Shown here one piece after another: positions 5,517 to 11,394 of a stretch of 11,394 nt of DNA. Every line of letters begins with the position of its first letter. Within the stretch, counting starts at the first letter, position 1. The notes below the pieces were generated by a model, which saw nothing but the letters and a program-made list of their open reading frames with translations, was not told the DNA's origin and ran no database searches. The position numbers and the translations under genes are program-made. Origin of the DNA: CAYGZQ01 sp964354375 [NCBI: uncultured Planctomycetota bacterium] (GTDB lineage Bacteria > JAJVIF01 > JAPKYR01); contig CAYGZQ010000092.1 of assembly GCA_964354375.1 (NCBI GenBank), forward strand, positions 1 to 11,394. The letters run 5' to 3'.

Positions 5517-8012
5517 ATGCGCGCGATATTCCCTGTCCTCCTAGCTCTCGTACTCCTCATCTGTACAAGCTGTGGCGGCGGGGGTGGGGGCGCAACGTCA
5601 CCTTCAGGGCAGACCGGCGCCATCACCGGTCCAAGCTCCGTCACAGAGGGCTCATCGGCGCAGTATGCGGTGGAACGGTCGGTCGACGCTCCGGCGTCCT
5701 ATCGCTGGAATGTCGCTCCCGCAAGCCTGGGCACTTTCACAAGCCCCCAGGCTGAATCCACCAACTTCAAGGCCGGCGACGTTTCAAAGGACACCGAGAT
5801 CGAGATCTCAGTCGAGATCACTCCCGATCCCGGTTCCCCCGTGGTCTCCAAACTCAAAGTCCTTGTCAAGGACAAACCCGACACAGGCGGTGACCCCCAG
5901 GAGCCTCAGAACGGACGCTCTCCGGTTGCGTCCGCCCAGGCTGACCCGCCTTCATTGAATCCCGGCGGATATGTCCAGTTCCTGAACCAGTCCGTCGACC
6001 CCGACGGCAGTCAGGACATTGTCACGTCCGAGTGGGACTTCTCCTACGATGCCCCAGAGGGCTTTCATGTCGACTCCACGGACAAGGAGCCCTATGTCGA
6101 GTTCCCGGACCTGGGCACTTACCTGGTCCAGTTGAGAGTAACCGACTCAACCGCCAACATGGACATGCTCGACAACCCGATCACCGTCGTTGTCACCGAC
6201 GGTCACCTCACCCCGGTCGCAAAGGCCATCTGTTTCCCCGCGACCAGTCCCATCTGCGAGCCGGTTCAGTTCCAGAACAACGGCTCCTACCCGAGATCGG
6301 GCAGCACCATCACCAAGTTCGAATGGGACTGGGAGAACGACGGCGTCTACGATGAAGAGGGGCTGTTCGCCTATCACACCTGGAACACTACGGGTACCTA
6401 TTACGTTCAGTTCAGGGTCACCGATGACCAGGGACAGACCGGCGAGCTCTCGAGCCCGCTGGCTGTCGTCGTCGAGAACCTACCGCCGATCGCGGACGCT
6501 TCCGCGGACAAATACAACCTCAAACTCGGTCAGTCCGTCGGTTTCGACGCATCGAATTCCCATGATCCCGACTGCGACGGCTCCATAGTGCTCTACGAAT
6601 GGGACTGGGAAAACGACGGAACCTACGATGCGACCGGTAAGTTCGTCTCCCGCTTCTTCGAGTATTCCGGCGTCTACAACGTCATGTTGAGAGTAACCGA
6701 TGACGAAGGCGCGTCGACGACGATCGGAAGCCCGCTTGTCATCACGGTCGAATCCGGCCAGACGATGACCTGGGGCGGCAGCGATTCGGACTCCGCCTAC
6801 GCTGTCGCACTCGATGAATCCGGCAACCTTTTCGTCACCGGCTTCTTCTCCGGCACCGTCGATTTCGACCCCACCGTTGCGGTTGCTGAGCGCACCGCCC
6901 TGAACTCTTCCTCGGCTTTCCTGGCCAAGTTCGACCTCAAGGGCGCGTTCCAGTGGGTCACCACATGGGGCAACGATGATTTCAGCACCGGAAACGATAT
7001 TTTCATCTCCAGCCCTGGCTACATCTACGTGGCGGGCACCTCGACTGTCGTCAAGTTCAACCAGTTCGGAGATATCCTCTGGACCTATGACAACGGAGCG
7101 GTCGGCGAAGGAGTCGCGGTCGATGACTACACCGGCGTAATCGTGACCGGTCACTTCGTCCCCGACGGACAGTCCTACGCAGACATAGTCCTCACCAGCC
7201 TGAGCTACGACGGAAACCTCAACTGGGAGCACAGATGGGGCGGCCCGGGATGCGATCAGGCGTTCGATGTCGTCGTTGACTCAAACGGCGACCCCTTCAT
7301 CACCGGACACTACGAGTATTCGGTCGATTTCGATCCCACCGACGGCACCAACATCGTGAACGCCACGGATTCCACAGATTCGTTCCTGGCGAAATTCAGC
7401 TCGGCAGGCGGTCTGATGTGGGTCAAATCCTGGGATGCCACCGACTCTTACGCTATGGACATCGACGCCTCCAACTGCATGTACGTCTCGGGCTACTACG
7501 AGGGCTACACGGACTTCGATCCCGGCCCCGGCGTCAACGCTTATTCCGGAGACATGGGCAGCTACGTGGCCAAATTCGACACTGCAGGCGGACTCATGTG
7601 GGTCGCCGGCTGGACCGAATACGTGCCCCCGCCGCCCCCTCCGGGCGGAGGCTATGATCCCGCCTTCGACGTCAAGTGCGACAACAACGGAAACGTCTAT
7701 GTCGTCGGGTCGTATGACGGTTCGGTCGATTTCGATCCGACCGGCAACAACGACGTGCACGGCAACGGCGGAGCGTACATCGCTCACTACACTTCCAACG
7801 GCAACTACCAGAGGGTCCTCACCTGGGGCGCTCACTATGACACCGGTTGGGACAACGCGTTCGGACTCGCGACCGACGGCTACGGACAGGCCTTCGTCGC
7901 CGGAGACTTCGGCGGCTGCGCCGACTTCGGCGTCGGAGAGCAGGAGCTCCACGCTTCGCAGGGCGCCGATGACGCGTTCGTGATGAACGTCCCCACCAGC
8001 GCCAACTGGTAA
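5517..8012 (+). CDS. Large surface lipoprotein with PKD domains and a seven-blade propeller-like region
   Basis: The 831-residue product begins with a signal peptide ending CTSC at Cys19, followed by a Gly-rich linker, so it is probably a lipoprotein; Cys at -3 makes the lipobox imperfect. Residues about 34-118 look like an Ig-like beta domain. Three PKD domains follow, near 136-226, 233-322 and 324-414; the last two share EWDWENDG and all end in RVTD. From about 417 to the end there are seven repeats, each of the type W-G...GNLFVTGFFSGTVDFDP...AFLAKF. DFDP occurs in blades 1, 4, 5 and 6 and a decayed DFGV in blade 7. Blade 6 has a PPPPPPGGG insertion. The family is typical of secreted SBBP-like repeat proteins. 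No catalytic residues are evident; adhesion or a structural role is inferred. It has its own promoter, AAGGAGGG ribosome binding site and terminator. Confidence 0.88.
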   Translation: MRAIFPVLLALVLLICTSCGGGGGGATSPSGQTGAITGPSSVTEGSSAQYAVERSVDAPASYRWNVAPASLGTFTSPQAESTNFKAGDVSKDTEIEISVEITPDPGSPVVSKLKVLVKDKPDTGGDPQEPQNGRSPVASAQADPPSLNPGGYVQFLNQSVDPDGSQDIVTSEWDFSYDAPEGFHVDSTDKEPYVEFPDLGTYLVQLRVTDSTANMDMLDNPITVVVTDGHLTPVAKAICFPATSPICEPVQFQNNGSYPRSGSTITKFEWDWENDGVYDEEGLFAYHTWNTTGTYYVQFRVTDDQGQTGELSSPLAVVVENLPPIADASADKYNLKLGQSVGFDASNSHDPDCDGSIVLYEWDWENDGTYDATGKFVSRFFEYSGVYNVMLRVTDDEGASTTIGSPLVITVESGQTMTWGGSDSDSAYAVALDESGNLFVTGFFSGTVDFDPTVAVAERTALNSSSAFLAKFDLKGAFQWVTTWGNDDFSTGNDIFISSPGYIYVAGTSTVVKFNQFGDILWTYDNGAVGEGVAVDDYTGVIVTGHFVPDGQSYADIVLTSLSYDGNLNWEHRWGGPGCDQAFDVVVDSNGDPFITGHYEYSVDFDPTDGTNIVNATDSTDSFLAKFSSAGGLMWVKSWDATDSYAMDIDASNCMYVSGYYEGYTDFDPGPGVNAYSGDMGSYVAKFDTAGGLMWVAGWTEYVPPPPPPGGGYDPAFDVKCDNNGNVYVVGSYDGSVDFDPTGNNDVHGNGGAYIAHYTSNGNYQRVLTWGAHYDTGWDNAFGLATDGYGQAFVAGDFGGCADFGVGEQELHASQGADDAFVMNVPTSANW

Positions 8013-8036
8013 AATCCACTCTGAACAAAAATCCTC

Positions 8037-8065
8037 AAGCTCCCGGAGACCCCGGGAGCTTTTTT
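8037..8065 (+). terminator. Intrinsic terminator after the PKD/propeller lipoprotein
   Basis: AAGCTCCCGG pairs perfectly with CCGGGAGCTT around a 5-nt loop and leads straight into a T-run (8060-8065). It lies 24 nt after the TAA at 8010-8012. On the other strand the stem is followed by a short T-run only after a gap, so weak bidirectional action is possible. Confidence 0.92.
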
Positions 8066-8183
8066 GTAGCACGCGCACCTGTGTAGTAATGCGCCTCTGG
8101 CGCATGGTTCCTATTCCTCACGGGTTTGATGCCATCCGACAACTCTCGTTGCGATTGCCCACCCCAAGAACCATGCGCCGGAC

Positions 8184-8298
8184 GGGGCTGTTGAGAAAAG
8201 TCTCCTTGTGGAGCAGGCTTTCCAGCCTGCCTTTCGTGCGGTATCAGTAGGGGCACGGCATGCCGTGCCCCTACAAGTTCGACTTTTTCAACAGCCCC
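8184..8298. mobile_element. MITE-like 115-bp element with terminal inverted repeats
   Basis: GGGGCTGTTGAGAAAAGTC (8184-8202) and GACTTTTTCAACAGCCCC (8281-8298) are near-perfect inverted repeats that differ by a one-base indel and one substitution. Between them sit GCAGGCT-TTCC-AGCCTGC (8213-8230) and a perfect 28-bp palindrome (8247-8274). CGGA occurs next to both ends (8179-8182 and 8299-8302) and could be a short target duplication. There is no transposase, so any movement would need one in trans. It may instead be a repetitive extragenic palindrome. Confidence 0.5.
8247..8274. repeat. Perfect 28-bp palindrome
   Basis: Each half is GTAGGGGCACGGCA and its exact complement, with no spacer and all 14 positions paired. 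In RNA from either strand it could form a very stable hairpin, so it may limit read-through between the convergent genes. No T-run follows, so it is not a standard terminator. Confidence 0.85.
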
Positions 8299-8334
8299 CG
8301 GAGGCGCATGCAACAACTCGCCTATATGTCCCCT

Positions 8335-10710
8335 CTATTCCTCGCTGAACCACACCGGACCTACGTAGGTCTCGAAATCCCAGCCGTAGCTTCCGATCAC
8401 AACGGAGTTGATCTTCACCGGAGGAGGATCGATCGTCATAAGGTTTATCGTCTTCTTCTCGAGCCATTGACCGACTGGCACAACTTCCTGGAAGTGGTAC
8501 TTCACGTAGGCCGGGAGCCATGACGTGTCCCATTGCCAGGTCCCGTCGTTCGCCGTGTCCCATCCGATGTATGCCTGCCACACGTTCGCATCGGCGTCCT
8601 CGTAAGAGATCCTCACGCACATCGCCATCTCGCCGCTCATCCAACCGTCCCCGTACAGTTCGTCGTACTTGATGTTGAAAAACAAATTCAGGTACAACGG
8701 ATCATATGCGCTGACATCGTAGCCCGGGTCCTGATAGATATAGCAGCAGCCCCCGTCGTTCGTGCAGCATCGGTAGAAATGCACGATATGCCTGAATGTC
8801 TCATCCGAAATGAGCTCCTCGACATAGGTCACCGGGATCCCGCCGTGGGCGTGCGTCCACGCTCCCCACTGTCCGTCCCAGAAATTCCCGTTCTGCAAGA
8901 TCGGCAGCGGATCAATCATACGCACCGTCTTCGTCTCGGAGTCACAGCCGTTACCGGTAACCCTCAACACAGGATCGTAGAATCCCGGCAACGTGTACGG
9001 GTGAGTCGTGTCTCCGACCGTAGCGCTCTCGTAGTCCCAGATGCAGTCCCCCTCGAAATCCCACTCATACAGGTTGATCGTTCCGGTCGATCCCGATCCC
9101 TTGAAATCGCCCGCATAGTCGATGAATCCGATCAACGGGCTGATATACGCCTTCGCGACCGGCGGCGTGAACGTCCCGACATGCGCCTGCAGCTTTTCCG
9201 ACGCATCGAGCGTGTCGGTCATCCCGATCGAGTCCGTGACCCGGAGATTCACGTCAAAAGCGCCGGCCGTGTTGAACTTGTGCGTGGGATGATCGGATGT
9301 GCCTGTGAACGTGTCTCCGAACGTCCCGTTGCCGTCGAAATCCCATTCATGCTTGGTGATCGCCCCGTTCGGCGACCATGACTGGTTCGCATCGAACGTG
9401 ATCGACCCGCCCGGCGCCACCCACAGGCAGTCGCACGCGGTCGCTATCGCCTTCGGTGCATCTCCCGACGGTTCTCCCAGTATCGGGGCATCGAAGAAGA
9501 AGTAGGCGGCCAGGGGCGCGTCCGATATCGCCGACCCGAAGCCGTAATCGTATGTCTCGTGGACGCCCGATGTCACCCCGCACAGCACGGTCTGACCGTC
9601 CAAACCTGTCGGGGTTACGCCCGTGATGTCGATCTCGTACACACTTGATACGGCCGTCCCCGGCGTTGCAGCCAGAGTGGTCGGATCCAACGTTATCGGA
9701 CCGGCCATCAGGCTCCCCGTGCTCTCAAAGATAATCTGTCCGATCTGGTCCGCGACCGTTCCGCCCCCCAGCGAGCCCCAGTCGTAGACCTCCAGCTTCA
9801 GATGCAGGTCGCCGCCCTTCTCGTCGGGCGACACGTAGAACGCACTCGACCCGTTGTCGCTGATCGACAGGTTGAACGCCTCGTCGCAGTTCGCGCTCAG
9901 CGGGAAATCCTCCGGTATGTTCTGCGGCGGTATCGGGTCCGGCTCAACATAGCTCGCAATGACCGCATACTGGAACGTCAGCGGACCCACAGGCCAGATC
10001 AGCGAGTAGTGACGGTAATTCACGCTTCCGGGGCGGAAACATCCCCTGTCCGAGAGATTGTCCGGGTCCAAGAAGAAATCGGCAACCGATTGCGTTTCGT
10101 CGATCCCGTCCGCGAAATATTTGTACGGGTTCAGCGTGGCTGTCGGGAAGTAACCCTTCGAGCCTAACGCGCCCGGCGTGAACCCCAAAATCCCCTTCGT
10201 CGTGAACTCGCTCGCGTTCATCCAGCGGGAATAGCCGTCCGGGTTCAACTGCCTTGCGTTCTCCGGTCCACCCCATGTCAGCATCGCGTCATGCTCAGCC
10301 TCGTACTCCCAGTCCTGCATGAATATGCCCCGAACATCGAAGCCGGTGTACTGGTCCAGCCCCGGAAACGGATGCTTCAGCCCGACATCGACCTCTATGA
10401 TCGTATACCCCGGCTGAGTCTCCAGATCGACCGCCATATTCTTTAGAATGAGGTTATTGATCGATCCCGCCGGAGGCTGAAGGAACATGGTGACGTTCGC
10501 CATGAATTCCGCGCCCCTCAGCCGAACGATTTCATATGTGGCCGAGAACGGGTCGATCGTGACCTCCCACACGCCCCAGCTCACGATCCCTGACTGCGAG
10601 TCGTGTCCCCCTGCGCTAGTCCCGTTCGCGCCGACCGGCGACTCGCCCGATACGTTGCATCCGGCGAGCAGCAGCGCCGACACGATTGCCAACCCTATGT
10701 AGCGGATCAT
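8335..10710 (-). CDS. Large surface lipoprotein with two PKD domains and C-terminal beta-rich domain
   Basis: The 791-residue product starts MIRYIGLAIVSALLLAGC, a canonical signal peptide with lipobox LAGC and Cys18 as the lipidated residue. I chose the ATG at 10710 because GGGAGGT precedes it and the signal sequence begins there; a start at 10746 would add 12 residues before the signal and overlap the -10 element. Residues about 30-415 form a long beta-rich region with no family I can name, including GLKHPFPG and TGFDVRGIF. PKD domains lie near 419-508 (ending RVTD) and 517-595. The last 190 residues resemble a jelly-roll or carbohydrate-binding fold and contain C648-C649-x5-C655-C656, which may form disulfides. 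A cell-surface binding or structural role is inferred. It converges on the other PKD lipoprotein and has its own promoter. No T-run terminator was found after its stop codon. Confidence 0.87.
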   Translation of the reverse strand: MIRYIGLAIVSALLLAGCNVSGESPVGANGTSAGGHDSQSGIVSWGVWEVTIDPFSATYEIVRLRGAEFMANVTMFLQPPAGSINNLILKNMAVDLETQPGYTIIEVDVGLKHPFPGLDQYTGFDVRGIFMQDWEYEAEHDAMLTWGGPENARQLNPDGYSRWMNASEFTTKGILGFTPGALGSKGYFPTATLNPYKYFADGIDETQSVADFFLDPDNLSDRGCFRPGSVNYRHYSLIWPVGPLTFQYAVIASYVEPDPIPPQNIPEDFPLSANCDEAFNLSISDNGSSAFYVSPDEKGGDLHLKLEVYDWGSLGGGTVADQIGQIIFESTGSLMAGPITLDPTTLAATPGTAVSSVYEIDITGVTPTGLDGQTVLCGVTSGVHETYDYGFGSAISDAPLAAYFFFDAPILGEPSGDAPKAIATACDCLWVAPGGSITFDANQSWSPNGAITKHEWDFDGNGTFGDTFTGTSDHPTHKFNTAGAFDVNLRVTDSIGMTDTLDASEKLQAHVGTFTPPVAKAYISPLIGFIDYAGDFKGSGSTGTINLYEWDFEGDCIWDYESATVGDTTHPYTLPGFYDPVLRVTGNGCDSETKTVRMIDPLPILQNGNFWDGQWGAWTHAHGGIPVTYVEELISDETFRHIVHFYRCCTNDGGCCYIYQDPGYDVSAYDPLYLNLFFNIKYDELYGDGWMSGEMAMCVRISYEDADANVWQAYIGWDTANDGTWQWDTSWLPAYVKYHFQEVVPVGQWLEKKTINLMTIDPPPVKINSVVIGSYGWDFETYVGPVWFSEE

Positions 10711-10745
10711 CGTACAGACCTCCCAAGCTTCGTATTGTATAAACA

Positions 10746-10774
10746 ATTATAGCAGAAAAGACCGCGTGCTTGAA
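10746..10774 (-). promoter_or_regulatory. Promoter of the two-PKD lipoprotein gene
   Basis: On the minus strand a perfect TATAAT (10751-10746) is preceded by TGC, an extended -10. A weak -35 TTCAAG lies 17 bp upstream. Predicted transcription starts about 29 nt before the ATG at 10710. The rest of the 98-nt gap is C-rich with no clear terminator, so read-through from the upstream lipoprotein gene is also possible. Confidence 0.65.
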
Positions 10775-10808
10775 TGCCCGTTCATCCCCCCGTATCCCGC
10801 CCCCCTCA

Positions 10809-11264
10809 CTAGAATCCCATACCCATGTCCTTCATCATTTCCGTCATCGCCGAGTAGTCGATGTCCACCCCGTCGATCTTCCACACCCCCTTCTCTTTCA
10901 CCAGCACGTACTTCACGTACTCCGCGTCGCTCGACCACACCTTCGCCGTGTTCCCGTCGATGCTGCTCTCCAGCTCCGCCATGATATCCGTGACGCTCTG
11001 CTTCTCGTCTTTCGAAACTTTGTAGTCGGGCATCATCGACAACTCGGTGTCTGCCCCCGCAAGACTGACATTCGCGAACCTCTCGGTGCAACACCTCTTT
11101 GCCTTGTTCAGGTCCTTGTCCATTATCGCGATCGCGAACCTGGCCACCACCTTCTCGGGCGACCCGCCCCCGCAGCTCACCACGGTCCCGCACAGCAGGA
11201 TGAGGACCGCGGCAAGACCCGTCAGCGCGACAATCCTCGACGCAAAACGCTTTTTGACGACCAT
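10809..11264 (-). CDS. Small lipoprotein with DUF4878/NTF2-like domain
   Basis: The 151-residue product starts MVVKKRFASRIVALTG, a positively charged signal sequence with a hydrophobic core and lipobox VVSC (Cys31), then GGGSPEK. The ATG at 11264 is preceded by GAGGAGG; a start at 11294 would add ten residues before the signal. The mature part, about 120 residues, begins SPEKVVARFAIAIMDKDLNKAKRCC and later has VKEKGVWKIDGVDID. This is the pattern of DUF4878-like lipoproteins with an NTF2-like fold: an early helix, then strands ending in a W-x-I motif. The molecular role of the family is not established. The CC at the end of the first helix and the Met-rich C-terminus are unusual. It precedes the PKD lipoprotein gene by 98 nt on the same strand. 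Confidence 0.82.
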   Translation of the reverse strand: MVVKKRFASRIVALTGLAAVLILLCGTVVSCGGGSPEKVVARFAIAIMDKDLNKAKRCCTERFANVSLAGADTELSMMPDYKVSKDEKQSVTDIMAELESSIDGNTAKVWSSDAEYVKYVLVKEKGVWKIDGVDIDYSAMTEMMKDMGMGF

Positions 11265-11313
11265 CGGTTGGTTCCTCCTCAGACAAATCGGCATATGACG
11301 GCACTACAAGGCT

Positions 11314-11343
11314 ACAATACCGCTCCGACCCCCTCTCAGTCAA
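11314..11343 (-). promoter_or_regulatory. Promoter of the small lipoprotein gene
   Basis: On the minus strand TTGACT and TATTGT are separated by 18 bp. Transcription would start near 11307, leaving a leader of about 43 nt that contains the GAGGAGG ribosome binding site. The match is good but not perfect. Confidence 0.5.
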
Positions 11344-11370
11344 CAGTCCGAACCTCACCCCCCTTCTCCC

Positions 11371-11394
11371 CCCTCTCCATAATTATGGAGAGGG
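11371..11394. repeat. Perfect 24-bp palindrome at the window edge
   Basis: CCCTCTCCATAA is followed directly by its exact complement, TTATGGAGAGGG. It sits next to a C-rich tract (11354-11373) and may continue past the window, since the flanking C-run could have a matching G-run. It looks like a dispersed intergenic palindrome or a terminator stem for a gene outside the window. Confidence 0.75.

Larger units (their letters stand above)
8089..8310. repeat. Nested inverted-repeat region in the convergent gap
   Basis: This 322-nt gap between convergent genes (8013-8334) contains no credible gene; after the terminator it is dominated by inverted repeats. ATGCGCC-TCT-GGCGCAT lies at 8089-8105. 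GGCGCATGGTTC (8099-8110) is the exact inverse of GAACCATGCGCC (8168-8179). A further GGCGCATG is at 8303-8310, making four copies of the same core. The inner part is the MITE-like element listed separately. Such structures occur as dispersed intergenic repeats in many genomes; copy number here is unknown. Confidence 0.7.

Noticed and set aside
6480-8105. Minus-strand open frames of 250 and 274 codons opposite the propeller lipoprotein
   Set aside because: They mirror the repeat structure of the real gene, give Val/Gly/Asp-rich sequence without domains, and one runs through the terminator.
8035-8523. Small open frames in and beside the convergent gap (for example 8035-8316 minus and 8260-8523 plus)
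   Set aside because: They run through palindromic repeats or antisense to the PKD lipoprotein gene and have no protein features.
10747-11358. 203-codon minus-strand frame over the small lipoprotein gene
   Set aside because: The other frame has a ribosome binding site, signal peptide, lipobox and a DUF4878-like pattern; this one is Arg/Gly/Glu-rich shadow sequence.
1-11394. CRISPR array, tRNA, rRNA or phage integration site
   Set aside because: I saw no regularly spaced direct repeats, no cloverleaf with a T-arm, and no rRNA-like stretch. A formal scan with tRNAscan-SE or Infernal was not possible.

Overview
The window is bacterial chromosomal DNA, moderately GC-rich and densely coding, with Shine-Dalgarno starts, sigma-70-like promoters and intrinsic terminators. 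Three genes carry N-terminal lipoprotein signal peptides, two of them followed by PKD-type surface domains. That points to a free-living bacterium, probably a diderm from a poorly cultivated lineage. I cannot place it in a phylum by reading alone.

Region 1 (1-3545, minus strand) is the str operon, in the order rpsL - rpsG - fusA - tuf. Only the first 18 codons of tuf are inside the window. rpsL has its own promoter (TTGACC, 17-bp spacer, TGA-TACATT). The 186-nt rpsL-rpsG gap holds a strong intrinsic terminator ending 28 nt before the rpsG start. Upstream segments in the same leader could pair with either arm of that terminator, so it looks like an attenuator controlling rpsG-fusA-tuf. S12 has Gly where nearly all S12 proteins have Pro in the KDLPGVRYH loop, the streptomycin-related P90/P91 position.

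Region 2 (3687-5314, plus strand) is a two-gene cassette divergent from rpsL, in the place where rpoC often sits. It encodes an XRE-HTH/ImmA (IrrE-type) metallopeptidase fusion and, overlapping it by 11 bp, a PIN-domain nuclease with all four acidic residues. It looks like a toxin-antitoxin or stress-response module. Its promoter lies inside a 15-bp inverted repeat (14 of 15 positions pair) with a second palindrome on the -10, a strong candidate for an autoregulatory operator.

Region 3 (5442-11394) holds three secreted lipoproteins. The first (plus strand) has an Ig-like region, three PKD domains and seven propeller-like blades. The second (minus strand) has an unassigned N-terminal module, two PKD domains and a C-terminal beta-rich domain with a CC-x5-CC cluster. 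The third is a small DUF4878/NTF2-like lipoprotein upstream of the second. The two large genes converge on a 322-nt gap. That gap contains an intrinsic terminator followed by nested inverted repeats, including a MITE-like 115-bp element around a perfect 28-bp palindrome. Another perfect 24-bp palindrome sits at the right edge.

The best candidates for something not yet described are the rpsL-rpsG attenuator, the XRE-ImmA/PIN pair with its operator, and the S12 Pro-to-Gly change.
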